Below, piece after piece: positions 1 to 10,630 of a DNA stretch of 64,000 nucleotides. Position 1 is the stretch's first letter. Each line of letters opens with the position of its first letter. The notes beneath the pieces were generated by a model. The model saw nothing but the letters and a program-made list of their open reading frames with translations. It did no database searches and was not told the DNA's origin. A program made the position numbers and the translations under genes. This stretch comes from Helicobacter fennelliae (GTDB lineage: Bacteria > Campylobacterota > Campylobacteria > Campylobacterales > Helicobacteraceae), in NCBI RefSeq assembly GCF_900451005.1, contig NZ_UGIB01000001.1:186001-250000 (forward strand), in the 5' to 3' direction.

Positions 1-577
1 TGACTTCTTCAAAGCATTGCGGGGCGATTACATTACACTTAGACATTGCGCGTAGCTTTGTTGAGGCGATTTCTTGTATGCTTTCACCTAAAATCTCTTG
101 ATGATCGTATGAGATTGGCGTAAAGACACTTAGCGTAGAATCTACCACATTTGTGCTATCAAATTCCCCGCCAAGCCCCGCTTCAAGCACCAAAAATTCA
201 CAATCACAAGCCAGCACAAACGCTAAAAAAGTCGCATATTCAAAATAGCTTGCCTCTTGTATGTAGTCAAATTGCTGCAAAAATGCATGTGCTTGCTCTA
301 ATTGCGTATCGCTCACACAAGAGCCGTTTTTGTAGAATCGCTCATTGAAGTCAAATAAATGTGGCGAGGTAAAATGCAAAACTTTGCAATTATGCTGCTC
401 TAACCCTAATGTGATAAATCGTCCGGTGCTGCCCTTGCCATTTGTGCCGATGATATGGATAATCGTACGCGGTAATTGCAAATGTATTTTAAGCTTATTG
501 TAGATGTTTTTTGCTCTATCTGGGCAAAATGGCGCGTATTCATTGCCTTTTGATTTGAGATAAGAATCTAAATCCAC
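1..577 (-). CDS. folC: Folylpolyglutamate/dihydrofolate synthase, N-terminal part (runs off the window)
   Basis: The protein adds glutamate to folates (and probably glutamate to dihydropteroate) in the cytoplasm, using ATP. The visible 192 codons start at a GTG (577-575) directly abutting the lptE stop codon. They contain the P-loop GTNGKGST at about residues 43-50 and, further on, the family block EAGLGGEFDSTN followed by SYDHQEILG. The rest of the Mur-ligase-like protein lies outside the window. It is the last visible gene of the leftward leuS-lptE-folC run, the order I recall in H. pylori. The GTG start is preferred because the frame is open and no ATG lies near the expected N-terminus. 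Identity is firm; the precise start is reasonably supported. Confidence 0.93.
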   Translation of the reverse strand, partial: MDLDSYLKSKGNEYAPFCPDRAKNIYNKLKIHLQLPRTIIHIIGTNGKGSTGRFITLGLEQHNCKVLHFTSPHLFDFNERFYKNGSCVSDTQLEQAHAFLQQFDYIQEASYFEYATFLAFVLACDCEFLVLEAGLGGEFDSTNVVDSTLSVFTPISYDHQEILGESIQEIASTKLRAMSKCNVIAPQCFEEV

Positions 578-1141
578 CTATCGTCTCCCCTCGCTTCCCT
601 CAAAAGACATTTGCGCTATAAATTTATCAAGCGTTTGAGAAAAAGCCTGATTGAGTGCATAATCTCGATTGTTATAAGTTGTGAGTGGATTATCAAGCGA
701 TAAGCTATAATCATAATACCCATTAATGCTAAATGTTTTTTTTGTGCCTTTTTTGTCATTATATTCATATGTTACATATGTATTGACACGATAATAACTC
801 GAGAATCCATCGCTACTTACAGCCATAGGATTATCGATAATTTTATTAATATTAATCGTGATAATGCTATCTGCATTTTCTTGATTTGAGAGGCGCGTTT
901 GGAATCTTGAAATCACAATTTTATTAACCAAATCTTTGAGCTCTACTGAATTTTCCGGATTTGCAAGATTGATATTGAGTTTGACAAAAACTTGATTGCC
1001 TAAAAGTCTTTGTGTATAGGTTGATGAAGGCACATAGCCACAGCCAGCAAAGCACAACATCACCAAACAAACACACAAATATCTTGTGCCAAAAACTCTC
1101 ACCAAAAAACCTCTCGCATTATTTATGTCTAAAAATCCCAT
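578..1141 (-). CDS. lptE: LPS-assembly lipoprotein LptE-like
   Basis: This is a predicted outer-membrane lipoprotein of 187 residues. A hydrophobic N-terminus ends in a lipobox-like FAGC (Cys near residue 34), after which comes a mixed alpha/beta LptE-like body rich in Asn and Thr. In LPS export LptE plugs the LptD barrel, and LptD itself is encoded at 46.8-49.2 kb in this window. The assigned ATG gives an unusually long charged n-region. A GTG 39 bases further in, preceded by GAGAGG, would give a more standard lipoprotein signal and may be the true start. The gene lies 15 bases after leuS and abuts folC, so it is probably cotranscribed. Function is inferred from signal, size and synteny; sequence conservation in this family is low. 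Confidence 0.72.
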   Translation of the reverse strand: MGFLDINNARGFLVRVFGTRYLCVCLVMLCFAGCGYVPSSTYTQRLLGNQVFVKLNINLANPENSVELKDLVNKIVISRFQTRLSNQENADSIITININKIIDNPMAVSSDGFSSYYRVNTYVTYEYNDKKGTKKTFSINGYYDYSLSLDNPLTTYNNRDYALNQAFSQTLDKFIAQMSFEGSEGRR

Positions 1142-1156
1142 GCCCTGCTCTAAACA

Positions 1157-3595
1157 TCAAGATTTTACGACAAAATTCACCAATTTAGATGGCACGATAA
1201 TCTCTTGTTTGATTTCTACATCAGCAAGCCATTTTTCTATGGTTTGATGCGCGAGTGCTAGAATCTCCTCTTTTGTAGCATTGACACCCACGCTCATCTC
1301 TCCTCTTTTTTTGCCATTAACCATAAGTGCCATAACCACACTCTCACTCACAAGAGCTTGTGGATCGATTTGAAGTGTGCAAAAATTTTTGCGTTCAAAT
1401 AATTCATCGCTCAACTCCCAGCAAATATGCGGAATAATTGGCTCTAGGATTGAGAGCAAAATAAAATAACCCTCCGTCCATATATCTGCATTATCTTGAT
1501 TTGAAAGAAAATTGAGTGCTTCCATACATGAGGCGATAAGCGTATTGAAATTATAATTATTCGCCCGCTTTGTAAAAACATCATGCGATTTTTGCAACGC
1601 CTCATAGACTTTTTTTCGTGCAAGTTTTTGGGCTTTGTTTAGCGCGCTAGAATCTATCTTTGGAATGCTTTGTGTTTTGTAAGCACTTCCGCTTCGCTCA
1701 TACAATCGCCTTATGAAGCGATACCCGCCCTCAACGCCACTATCACTCCATTCTAGCTCACGCACAGGCGGTGCTGCAAATAATATAAACAATCGCGCTG
1801 TATCTGCGCCATATTGATCTATAAGCGAGTTTGGATCGACGACATTGCCTTTGGATTTACTCATTTTTGCGCCATTTTTAAGCACCATTCCCTGAGTGAG
1901 TAAATGTGAAAATGGCTCATCAAAAGTGCAATACCCCAAATCACGCAAAACTTTTGTCCAGAATCTTGCATACAATAAATGCAAAATCGCATGCTCAATC
2001 CCGCCTATATACTCATCAACTTCCATCCAATATGCAAGCGATTTCTCATCAAATGCCTGCTTTTGCCATAATTCTTTGGGTGTAGTATAGCGCAAAAAAT
2101 ACCAACTTGATTCGACAAAAGTATCCATTGTGTCTGTCTCTCTTAGTGCTTCTTTTCCACACTTTGGACAAAGACAATGCTTAAATTCATCATGCTTTGC
2201 TAATGGATTGCCCTCCCCGTCAATCACGACATCATCGGGCAGTTTAATCGGTAGATTCTGTATTTTTTCAGGCACCACCCCGCAAGTTTTGCAATGCACC
2301 ATAGGAATTGGCGCGCCCCAATATCTTTGCCTTGACACGCCCCAATCTCGCAAACGATAATTCACAATATGCTTGCCATTTCCCTCTTTCTCAAACAACT
2401 CAATAATACGTCGTCTTGCTTCATCTCCACAAAGCCCATCAAATACACCACTTTGCATAAGCGGGGCTTCTTGAGTAAATGGAAGCTCTTGTTTTGTTTG
2501 CAAAACCTGCTTGATTGGCAGATGATATATCTTTGCAAATTCAAAATCTCTTTCATCATGAGCTGGAACGCCCATAACAGCACCACTTCCATAATCCATA
2601 AGCACAAAATTCGCCACCCAAATTGGCACAAGCTCTTTTGTCAATGGATGGATTACACAGATTCCCAAATCCACGCCCTCTTTAGTAGCAGTAGCCCTTG
2701 CGCGCGTTGAAGTGTTTTGGATAGCTAGGATTTCTTTTTGGCTAGATTCTGGCAAAAACTCAAATATCGCTTTTGTCAAAGGGTGCTCTGGCGCGATAGC
2801 ACAATATGTAACGCCAAAAATCGTATCAGCTCGCGTTGTAAAAACCTCTAAAGATTGGATTTTGGTAAGCTCTTTTGCTTTTGCCTCAAGCTCAAAAGCA
2901 AACTGCAATCCATCTGATTTACCAATCCAATTTTTTTGCATAAGCAAAACCTGAGCAGGCCAATTCCCCTCTAAGCCTTCCAAATCTTTTAACAACTCTT
3001 CCGCATAATCAGTGATTTTGATATAGTATTGCTCCATTTCTTTTTGGATAACTTCTGTATCGCAACGCCAGCATTTACCATCAATTACCTGCTCATTTGC
3101 TAAAACCGTCTGATCGTTTGGACACCAATTCAAAAATGATTTTTTGCGATAAATAAGCCCTTTATTCCACATTTGGATAAAAAACTCTTGCTCCCACCTT
3201 GTATAGATTGGATCACAAGTGGCGAGTTCTTGTTGCGTTGAAAACGAAAGCCCGAGCGAAGATAGCTCTTTTTTCATCGTCTCTATATTGGCATAAGTCC
3301 ATTGTTTGGGGTGGGTTTTGTGCTTGATAGCTGCATTTTCGGCAGGCATTCCAAACGCATCAAACCCTATGGGGTGCAATACATTAAATCCCTGCATTCT
3401 ATAAAATCTCGCAATCGCATCGCCTATAGAATAATTACGCACATGCCCCATATGAATAGCCCCACTTGGATAAGGAAACATACTTAAAATATATTTCTTT
3501 GGTATATCAAAGTCCCACGAGGGCTCATACATATTGTTTTTGAGCCAAAAATCCTGCCATTTTTTCTCAATCACTTTAGGATTATATGTTTTCAT
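1157..3595 (-). CDS. leuS: Leucyl-tRNA synthetase
   Basis: Class I aminoacyl-tRNA synthetase that charges tRNA-Leu in the cytoplasm. At 812 residues it is close to the usual bacterial length. The HIGH-type signature is seen as [11 protein letters not shown] near residues 42-52 and the KMSKS loop as KMSKSKGN near residue 578. Between them lies the CP1 editing insertion with its TRADTIFG block, and Cys-rich zinc-binding segments are present. The ATG at 3595 has an AGGACA-like ribosome site. It is the first gene of the leuS-lptE-folC run. Two tRNA-Leu genes are at 43.6-43.8 kb. Identification is secure. Confidence 0.99.
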   Translation of the reverse strand: MKTYNPKVIEKKWQDFWLKNNMYEPSWDFDIPKKYILSMFPYPSGAIHMGHVRNYSIGDAIARFYRMQGFNVLHPIGFDAFGMPAENAAIKHKTHPKQWTYANIETMKKELSSLGLSFSTQQELATCDPIYTRWEQEFFIQMWNKGLIYRKKSFLNWCPNDQTVLANEQVIDGKCWRCDTEVIQKEMEQYYIKITDYAEELLKDLEGLEGNWPAQVLLMQKNWIGKSDGLQFAFELEAKAKELTKIQSLEVFTTRADTIFGVTYCAIAPEHPLTKAIFEFLPESSQKEILAIQNTSTRARATATKEGVDLGICVIHPLTKELVPIWVANFVLMDYGSGAVMGVPAHDERDFEFAKIYHLPIKQVLQTKQELPFTQEAPLMQSGVFDGLCGDEARRRIIELFEKEGNGKHIVNYRLRDWGVSRQRYWGAPIPMVHCKTCGVVPEKIQNLPIKLPDDVVIDGEGNPLAKHDEFKHCLCPKCGKEALRETDTMDTFVESSWYFLRYTTPKELWQKQAFDEKSLAYWMEVDEYIGGIEHAILHLLYARFWTKVLRDLGYCTFDEPFSHLLTQGMVLKNGAKMSKSKGNVVDPNSLIDQYGADTARLFILFAAPPVRELEWSDSGVEGGYRFIRRLYERSGSAYKTQSIPKIDSSALNKAQKLARKKVYEALQKSHDVFTKRANNYNFNTLIASCMEALNFLSNQDNADIWTEGYFILLSILEPIIPHICWELSDELFERKNFCTLQIDPQALVSESVVMALMVNGKKRGEMSVGVNATKEEILALAHQTIEKWLADVEIKQEIIVPSKLVNFVVKS

Positions 3596-3662
3596 CTTTA
3601 GTGTCCTATTTCTAGATATTACTTATCTTAAATATTTAAATATAATGTCTGCTTGCTATATT

Positions 3663-4628
3663 CTATACTCTGCCACCCTCATATTGCTGTCTAATTTTTT
3701 TGCGCTCTTGTGCGCGCTTTTCTTTAAGCATTTCTTTGTGGTGGTATTTTTGAATATCAAACCTAAACAAAATCGCTAATTGTGGGGCGACAAGGGTTGA
3801 AGTATAAACCCCACAAAGAACGCCAACAACCATTGGCAACGAGAATCCAACGATAATCTCCCCGCCAAAAATATACAAAGTCAAAACAACAAAAAACACC
3901 GTTAGAGTTGTAAGAAGTGTTCGCGAGAGTGTATTTGATACGGCTTCATTCATCACTAAGGCTATATCATTTGTTTTGTCTGTAAGCATTTTTTCTCGGA
4001 TTCTGTCAAAAATAATAATCGTATTATTGATACAATACCCAATCAATGTCAAAAGAGCAGCAAGCACTTCAAGATTTAAATCAATCCCAAAAATAATCAC
4101 ACACGCCGCAGCAATCACAACATCATGCACCAATGCCAAAATCCCCGCCAACGCAAATCGCCATTCATAACGAAAACTCACATACACCATCATTGCCAAA
4201 AATGCCAGAATCAAAGACATAATGCCTTTTTGGCGCAGTTCATTTCCTACTTTTGAGCCGACACTATCAAATTTACGCACTTCAAATTCACCCGTTGGGG
4301 CAAGATCTTTGACAATCATTTGTGAGAGTGTATCGTTTTGGATTTCTGCGATAAATGGAATCTTAAGGAGCACCTCTTCTTTTGAGCCAAATTCGCTGAC
4401 TAAAATCCCCTTAAATTGAGATTCTAGAATCTTTCGTATATCATCAATAGGCGCTTGTTCTGGGTATTTGATCTGCATAACGCTTCCCCCAGCAAAATCA
4501 ATCCCCAAAGAAAAGCCCGGCTTTACAAATAAAGCAAAAGAGCCAATCATCAAAACACAGCTTACTATCAAAGCATATTTTGAATATTTCACAAAATCAA
4601 TAATTTTCACTTGTTTAAAAATTTCCAC
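3663..4628 (-). CDS. secF: Protein translocase subunit SecF
   Basis: Inner-membrane partner of SecD, using the proton gradient to complete SecA/SecYEG-driven export. The 321 residues show the SecF plan: an N-terminal membrane segment followed by GIDFAGGSVMQI, a periplasmic P1 domain, then five further membrane segments with GYCINNTIIIFDRIRE in the membrane core, a hallmark of SecD/F. The C-terminus is short and Lys/Arg-rich. It lies 12 bases downstream of secD and forms a yajC-secD-secF operon. The gene adjacent to leuS in H. pylori (HP1548, as I recall) is absent here. Confidence 0.98.
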   Translation of the reverse strand: MEIFKQVKIIDFVKYSKYALIVSCVLMIGSFALFVKPGFSLGIDFAGGSVMQIKYPEQAPIDDIRKILESQFKGILVSEFGSKEEVLLKIPFIAEIQNDTLSQMIVKDLAPTGEFEVRKFDSVGSKVGNELRQKGIMSLILAFLAMMVYVSFRYEWRFALAGILALVHDVVIAAACVIIFGIDLNLEVLAALLTLIGYCINNTIIIFDRIREKMLTDKTNDIALVMNEAVSNTLSRTLLTTLTVFFVVLTLYIFGGEIIVGFSLPMVVGVLCGVYTSTLVAPQLAILFRFDIQKYHHKEMLKEKRAQERKKIRQQYEGGRV

Positions 4629-4640
4629 TTCTTTACTCCA

Positions 4641-6266
4641 TTATGTGTTATTTGCGTTTTTATCATTTACATAGCGCACACCAAACCAAAAATAAAGTCG
4701 TTTTGACTTAGTGATATAAGGCAAAATAGCCTGATAAAATCCATGTGTGCCAATAATTGCGGTAATAATAGAAGCCAAAATCCCTATACAAGTCGTAATC
4801 GCAAATCCCTTAATAGGTCCTGTCCCATACGCATAAAGTAGCACAGATACGATCAAAGAAGTGATATTTGAATCAAAAATCGCCCTTGAAGCATTGACAT
4901 ACCCGATATGTATGGCTTTTGTAATACCATCTCCTGCGCGCAAAGATTCTCTGATACGCTCATTAATGATGATATTTGCATCTACGGCTACCCCAACCGT
5001 GAGGACGATCCCAGCCATACCCGGCAATGTCAATGTCGCCCCAAAAATCGCCATAACCGCAATGATGATTAATAGATTCACAATCAACGCTACACACGCA
5101 ATCACACCAGCCATACTATAATACATCATCATAAAGCACACAACCAAAATAAACCCACCCAAAAGTGCGATCATAGAGGCTTTGATGCTATCTGCTCCTA
5201 GGCTTGGACCCACACTGCGCTTTTCTAGCACACTCAAAGGTGCTGATAATGCCCCGCTTCGCAATGTAATAGCCAAATCGCTTGCTTCCTCCACGCTAAA
5301 GCTTCCGCTAATTTGCCCACTTCCACCGCCTATGCGCTCTTTTATCTCTGGTGCTGAATACACCTTCCCATCAAGCACAATCGCCATTCTTTTGCGGATA
5401 TTTGCTCCCGAAAAATCCGCAAATCGCTTTGCGCCCTCTGAATTCAGGCTAAAAGATACCACTGGACGATTATTTTGATCATACGCCACACGCGCATCGC
5501 TTATCATACTTCCGTCCAAAATCGGCACAGCCTTAAGCAGAATCTTAGCCTCTCTGCCTTGAGCTTGGGCGATTTGCGCTTCTTTTGTTGTTTTGGCAAA
5601 TTCCAAAATCACATCATTGTATTTTTGCGCTTCAAAATCGCTCATTTCATACACTCGCGCAACTCTCTCTTCATCAACTGCCATCATTTGCAAAAACGCC
5701 ACTTTTGAGATGAGATCTTGGATTCTCTCTTCTTCTTGCATACTTTTGACACCAGGCAACTCAACCAAAATATTATTTTTGCCTTGTTGTGTTACGCTAA
5801 GCTCGCCTAGCCCAAATTGATCAAGACGATTGCGAATCGTAGAGATAGCTTGCTCTATGGCTTGCTTACGCACTTCATCTTGTTCTTGTGTGGTCATTGT
5901 GATGATGTAGTGATTATCGCTTGAGTCAAATTTTACCCCGCGCATACCTTCAAGTATGGTAAGAAGATCTTTTGTATCATCAGAATCTATAAGCTCAAAT
6001 TGCACATTATCATCTTGTGCTTGCAATCCACTCAAAAGGATAGATTTTTGATTTGTCGCATAATCAATAGAAGACGCTATGGAAGAGTAGCGACTTTTGA
6101 TAGCTTCTTCGACTTCTACGCCTAGCAAGAGATTTAATCCCCCTTGCAAATCTAGCCCTAAATTAATCTTTGGACCTTGTGTGTGAAAAAACGAAGGTAT
6201 CGAAAAGATGACACCAAACACAATCGCAATCAGAAAAACAATTAAACGAGGATTCAAAATTTTCAT
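4641..6266 (-). CDS. secD: Protein translocase subunit SecD
   Basis: Inner-membrane RND-like protein acting with SecF in late steps of protein export. The 541 residues begin with a membrane anchor followed by [18 protein letters not shown], then the P1 head region with [18 protein letters not shown] and [10 protein letters not shown]. Five C-terminal membrane segments include [16 protein letters not shown]. The start overlaps the yajC stop by four bases (ATGA), indicating translational coupling. Length and motifs are typical of epsilonproteobacterial SecD. Confidence 0.98.
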   Translation of the reverse strand: MKILNPRLIVFLIAIVFGVIFSIPSFFHTQGPKINLGLDLQGGLNLLLGVEVEEAIKSRYSSIASSIDYATNQKSILLSGLQAQDDNVQFELIDSDDTKDLLTILEGMRGVKFDSSDNHYIITMTTQEQDEVRKQAIEQAISTIRNRLDQFGLGELSVTQQGKNNILVELPGVKSMQEEERIQDLISKVAFLQMMAVDEERVARVYEMSDFEAQKYNDVILEFAKTTKEAQIAQAQGREAKILLKAVPILDGSMISDARVAYDQNNRPVVSFSLNSEGAKRFADFSGANIRKRMAIVLDGKVYSAPEIKERIGGGSGQISGSFSVEEASDLAITLRSGALSAPLSVLEKRSVGPSLGADSIKASMIALLGGFILVVCFMMMYYSMAGVIACVALIVNLLIIIAVMAIFGATLTLPGMAGIVLTVGVAVDANIIINERIRESLRAGDGITKAIHIGYVNASRAIFDSNITSLIVSVLLYAYGTGPIKGFAITTCIGILASIITAIIGTHGFYQAILPYITKSKRLYFWFGVRYVNDKNANNT

Positions 6267-6556
6267 TGTTTAGATTCTGTGTTTGTAGGATCAACTTTAT
6301 ACGCTACATATTCTTTTGAAAGTTTCGCTGTGCTTTCATCGCTTAATCTCACACTAAAAAACCCATCTTCAACCTTTAAAATCTCGCAAATAAATCCACC
6401 TTGGGAGACTATTTTATCGCCTTTTTTGAGAGATTCTAGCATTTCTTTGTGTTTTTTGGCTTGCACCCTTTGAGGACGAATCAAGAAAAAATAAAACACC
6501 GCAAAAAGCACAACCAATGGCAATAACGAAACTATAAGACTACCTTCTTTTTCCAT
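6263..6556 (-). CDS. yajC: Sec translocon accessory protein YajC
   Basis: A 97-residue single-pass membrane protein of the SecDF-YajC subcomplex. The membrane helix covers about residues 7-25 and is followed by the family block [17 protein letters not shown], then a small beta-rich cytoplasmic domain containing [14 protein letters not shown]. It is the first gene of the yajC-secD-secF operon and overlaps secD by ATGA. The family match is strong despite the small size. Confidence 0.97.
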   Translation of the reverse strand: MEKEGSLIVSLLPLVVLFAVFYFFLIRPQRVQAKKHKEMLESLKKGDKIVSQGGFICEILKVEDGFFSVRLSDESTAKLSKEYVAYKVDPTNTESKQ

Positions 6557-6606
6557 ACATATCCTTTAATGATAAAATCAAGCCAGTATTTTAGCAATTT
6601 GTTTAT

Positions 6607-7983
6607 TTATTTTTCTTTAGTTTTTGAAATCAGCATTAAAAAAAACGCGCCAATGATGCCTGCTGTAAGCGAACTACTCAAAATAGCAATTTTTGAGACT
6701 TCCATAGCCACATGCGCGTTGGCAGTGTTTTCAAACGCCAAATCAGATACAAATATAGACATCGTAAATCCAATGCCCGCTAGCATTCCAGCCCCCAGAA
6801 TCTGCACCCACGATACACCAGCAGGTCGCGCAGCAATCCCTAGCTTTTCACATAAAAATGTCGTCAAAAATATCCCCAATGGCTTGCCAACAATAAGCCC
6901 CAATGCAATGCCTAAGAAAATATGATCAATATTAAATGTTATATCACCACTAATGCTTACCCCAGCATTTGCAAATCCAAACAAAGGCATAATAAAATAC
7001 GCACTCCAAGGGTGCAATGTCCTTTGAAGCCTGCCTAATGGGCTTTGAACGGTCGCAAGCTCTGTTTGAATATCTCTCAAAGCTCGCACTTGAGAATCAT
7101 TTAAAAATTTTTGCGTTGTGTCGTTGTTTTGCACAAAGCTTTTAGTCATATTTCCCACCAAAGGCGCGAAATCCTCAAATTTTGTCTTTGGTGCAGTCGG
7201 AATACAAAATGCCAAAATCACTGCTGCTATGGTCGCGTGGATTCCGCTATGGTGAATCGCAAACCAAAGCACAATCCCAACCAACAAATAAGGAAACAAA
7301 ATTTTCACACCCATTTTATTCATCACAATCAGCACAACTATCAATAATATAGCCACCAAAAACCACACATAATGCAAGCTTGAAGTATAAAAAAGCGCGA
7401 TAACAACAATCGCCCCCAAATCATCAACCACCGCCAAAGTAACCAAAAATACCTTCAATGCCATAGGCACTCTGGATTTAAGTAGCATAATCACACCAAG
7501 CGCAAAAGCAATATCTGTCGCCATTGGTATCCCAAATCCATGCGCTGATGGGGTATTGTAATTGAGACAATAATAAATTAGTCCGGGCACAATCATTCCG
7601 CCAATCGCAGCAAGGGCTGGAAAAATAGCTTTTTTGAAAGTCGCTAACTCACCAAACAAAATCTCTCGCTTAATCTCTAACCCAACCATCAAAAAAAACA
7701 ATGCCATAAGCACATCGCTAATCCATTCTTTGATGCTAAATCCGATAAATCCATTATCGCCGATTTGAAACCCAAAAATCGTCTGCAAATCCTGAATCTC
7801 AAATCCAAGCTTAAGCTGCCAAAACGCAAAATACTGCTCTTTAAATGGCGAATTTGCAATAATCATCGCAAGCACAGCCGTAAAGCACAAAAACACCCCA
7901 CCAAACGCCTCGCTATGCATAAAATGAATAAACACATCACGTAACCCGACTTTTTCTAATTTGTATGTATCTTTTCTCTCCAC
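6607..7983 (-). CDS. nhaA: Na+/H+ antiporter NhaA
   Basis: Inner-membrane sodium/proton antiporter for pH and sodium homeostasis. The 458 residues form multiple membrane segments. The VTLAVVDDLGAIVVIALFYT block contains the paired aspartates that bind Na+ and protons, and FFLMVGLEIKREI is the other family signature. It is longer than the E. coli protein (388 residues), mainly because of a hydrophilic insertion of about 60 residues before the last membrane helices; I recall such an insertion as common in Helicobacter NhaA. It follows the yajC operon in the order seen in H. pylori but with a 50-base gap. Confidence 0.97.
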   Translation of the reverse strand: MERKDTYKLEKVGLRDVFIHFMHSEAFGGVFLCFTAVLAMIIANSPFKEQYFAFWQLKLGFEIQDLQTIFGFQIGDNGFIGFSIKEWISDVLMALFFLMVGLEIKREILFGELATFKKAIFPALAAIGGMIVPGLIYYCLNYNTPSAHGFGIPMATDIAFALGVIMLLKSRVPMALKVFLVTLAVVDDLGAIVVIALFYTSSLHYVWFLVAILLIVVLIVMNKMGVKILFPYLLVGIVLWFAIHHSGIHATIAAVILAFCIPTAPKTKFEDFAPLVGNMTKSFVQNNDTTQKFLNDSQVRALRDIQTELATVQSPLGRLQRTLHPWSAYFIMPLFGFANAGVSISGDITFNIDHIFLGIALGLIVGKPLGIFLTTFLCEKLGIAARPAGVSWVQILGAGMLAGIGFTMSIFVSDLAFENTANAHVAMEVSKIAILSSSLTAGIIGAFFLMLISKTKEK

Positions 7984-8151
7984 GCAAATACTCCTTTTTT
8001 AAATACCTTTCAATATAAATGAAAAATTTTATAATAACAAAATCTTTTTTAAACTCTAGATTTTTAGATTCTAAATTTTTAAAACTCCAAAATACTTCAA
8101 AATCCAAATTTCTTAAACCTCAAATTTCTTAAACCTAATAATAAATTTTGG

Positions 8152-8157
8152 TAGAAT
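8152..8157 (+). promoter_or_regulatory. Putative -10 element for the dynamin-like gene pair
   Basis: A TAGAAT hexamer preceded by TTTTGG lies 28 bases upstream of the ATG at 8186. Helicobacter sigma-80 promoters rely mainly on the -10 box, so this is a reasonable but untested site. The rest of the 200-base gap after nhaA is AT-rich simple sequence. Confidence 0.4.
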
Positions 8158-8185
8158 ACACCAAATCATCACAAAGCGAACCCAA

Positions 8186-10630
8186 ATGATTTCAGAAGAA
8201 AACAACCCACAGCGCGCCAATAATAAAGATTGCGTGCAATTATTGCAGGCTTTTTTTGCGACATTACATAATGTAGATAATGCAAATTATGTAGATTCTA
8301 GCAACTCTCAAATACCAAATCCAACACCTCAAAGTGCTACCATAAACACCGCTCAAAATAGCGCACCAAACACTTCTGATATAGACTTTACAGCCGGCAT
8401 AGCCACTTCACATACCATTGCCTCACTCCCGCCTCAAGCAAAAGCAATCATTCTCTCCACATACCAAGACAACTTCAGCATATACATAAAAAACCCAATC
8501 TTTAAAGCCATTCTTGCAAGCCTTACAACCCCAGAATCTAATCCCAAACCCCACACGCTAGAATCTTTGCAATCCCTCCAATCCCAGATTCTACTTTGCA
8601 CTGATATAAATGAGCTTAACGCACTCAAGCCATTTTTTTTGCGTTTGAGCGCAAGTGAGCTTTTGGATTCTCAATGCGCGCAAAATCTTATCGATATATT
8701 TGAGCAGCACGCCCTCAACAAAGAATCCAAACCCCAAACACAACTCAATCTTACTGCGCTAGATAACGAGCTAGAATCCATACAAGCACAAATTGCAGAA
8801 CTGCAAATAGAGAGCCATTTTCTACAACAAATCAAATCCATAATCCAAAAAGCCAAAGACAAGCATTTTTCAATCGGCGTTACAGGCGTGCTTAGTGCCG
8901 GAAAAAGCACATTTTTAAACGCGCTTTTGGGCGAAGAGATTTTAGGCACTTCGACAATCCCAGAAACAGCAAATCTTACAATCCTTAAATACGACACGCA
9001 AAAATACGCCACGATACATTTTTGGACGCAGCAAGAATGGAGCGAACTTCAAGAATCTACAAATCCCTTGATACAGGATTTTGTCAAAGAAAGTCGTGTG
9101 ATTTTTCAAGATGAGCTTGAAACACTCCTTCAAGAATCTACACGACAAATCACTCTTGATGCAATCAGCCTTTACACCTCCGCAAATGCCAAGCCAAAGC
9201 TTTGTAATCTTGTCAAAAAAGTTGAGATTTTTACACCGCTTTCATTTTTGCAAAATGGCGTTGAAATAGTCGATACGCCCGGACTTGATGATCCAATCAT
9301 TAAGCGCGAAGAGATCACCAAAGAATATGTGCGAAATTGCGATTTGCTTATCCATGTGATGAATGCAAGCTGTGCGGCAAGCCAAATTGATATTGACTTT
9401 ATTTTAGATGCACTGCTTATCCATAATGTCGCACGACTTCTTATCGTGCTAACAAGGGCGGATTTATTAAGCCCTGAGGAGCTACATCAATCCCTCCAAT
9501 ACACCAAAAACTCACTCACAACCCAACTTCACAAACATCACAATAACAACGATATACACGCCCTGCTTAAGCGCATTGAGTTTATACCTATTGCTGGATT
9601 TTACGCGCTTTTGCATAAGACTAACCACCCTCAAATCGCGCTTGAAAATGGCTATAATTTAGAGCAAACAAACATCACCAAAGTAGAATCTTATCTTAAC
9701 ACAATGCTTTTTAGCCCAAATAGCCCAAAACACAAAGATATACTTTTTGTCGCGTATAGAGATTTGGCGCGAGTGATTGATTCAAAGCTTGAAGCACTCA
9801 ATCTAGAATCTCAAATCTTAAACCTCACAAAAGAGCAAACAGCCGACCTTATCCAAGATATACAAGAAAAAAACCAAGCCCTGCTTGCTAATCTTGAAAA
9901 AGAAAAGCAACTCATACACACCCAAACACAAGAATTTAACGACTATCTCAACGCTTTGCAAAAGCACATTACAGCAGAGCTATCACTCCAAAACCAAAAA
10001 CTCAAAACTCTAATTCTTGATGATGCGCGCTATGAAGCGACAAAGAAAAAAACCCCAACACTTGAGCGAATCAAGCATATCGTTACAACCAATCTCACCG
10101 ATAGTTTTGTGGATTTGAGTCGGGATTACAAATACAAAATCGCCAAAAAACTCGCGCAATTTTTGGATTCTGCAAGTTTGGATTCTGGTTTAGATTCTAG
10201 CGTAGATTCTGCGCGCAAAAAGAACCTACCAATAACCAATCTCACCACAAATCTTGCCACTCATAACGCTCAAATTAGCCAAATCGCAGACACTCTTGCA
10301 AACTCTATCCACACACTCATTACCCAATCCCAATCCAAACTAGAATCTAGCCTTAGCTCTACCATTAAAGACGGCTTTATGCCACTAAGTGAGCTTATCG
10401 CGCAAAAAAACGCCCAAATAGTCGCACTCTTTCTTGACTCTCTAAACCAAAATCTCGCCACAAAAAAGCAACTTTTACAAGAAAACATCGCCCAAACCCA
10501 AAATAATCTCAAAAACGCCCTTGAAAAAGCCCAAAATAAAGAGAGCCAAAAGCACTCAATCGCGCCGATACAAAACGCCCTCAAAGAAATCCAAAACGAA
10601 ATATCCCTCATCATCAAGGCATTACAATGA
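8186..10630 (+). CDS. Dynamin-like GTPase, first of a pair
   Basis: A bacterial dynamin superfamily protein of 814 residues. The GTPase domain follows an N-terminal helical region of about 230 residues. G1 is GVLSAGKST (about residues 233-241), G3 is DTPGLDD (about 362-368) and G4 is TRAD (about 421-424). A long helical C-terminal half with coiled-coil character follows, interrupted near residues 662-680 by a low-complexity stretch of repeated LDS units. The stop overlaps the start of the second dynamin-like gene (ATGA), so the two are translationally coupled. In Campylobacter jejuni an adjacent pair of this kind (Cj0411/Cj0412) forms a heterotetramer that tethers membranes; the same role here is inference. 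The N-terminal 100 residues are Asn/Thr/Ser-rich and may be disordered. Confidence 0.9.
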   Translation: MISEENNPQRANNKDCVQLLQAFFATLHNVDNANYVDSSNSQIPNPTPQSATINTAQNSAPNTSDIDFTAGIATSHTIASLPPQAKAIILSTYQDNFSIYIKNPIFKAILASLTTPESNPKPHTLESLQSLQSQILLCTDINELNALKPFFLRLSASELLDSQCAQNLIDIFEQHALNKESKPQTQLNLTALDNELESIQAQIAELQIESHFLQQIKSIIQKAKDKHFSIGVTGVLSAGKSTFLNALLGEEILGTSTIPETANLTILKYDTQKYATIHFWTQQEWSELQESTNPLIQDFVKESRVIFQDELETLLQESTRQITLDAISLYTSANAKPKLCNLVKKVEIFTPLSFLQNGVEIVDTPGLDDPIIKREEITKEYVRNCDLLIHVMNASCAASQIDIDFILDALLIHNVARLLIVLTRADLLSPEELHQSLQYTKNSLTTQLHKHHNNNDIHALLKRIEFIPIAGFYALLHKTNHPQIALENGYNLEQTNITKVESYLNTMLFSPNSPKHKDILFVAYRDLARVIDSKLEALNLESQILNLTKEQTADLIQDIQEKNQALLANLEKEKQLIHTQTQEFNDYLNALQKHITAELSLQNQKLKTLILDDARYEATKKKTPTLERIKHIVTTNLTDSFVDLSRDYKYKIAKKLAQFLDSASLDSGLDSSVDSARKKNLPITNLTTNLATHNAQISQIADTLANSIHTLITQSQSKLESSLSSTIKDGFMPLSELIAQKNAQIVALFLDSLNQNLATKKQLLQENIAQTQNNLKNALEKAQNKESQKHSIAPIQNALKEIQNEISLIIKALQ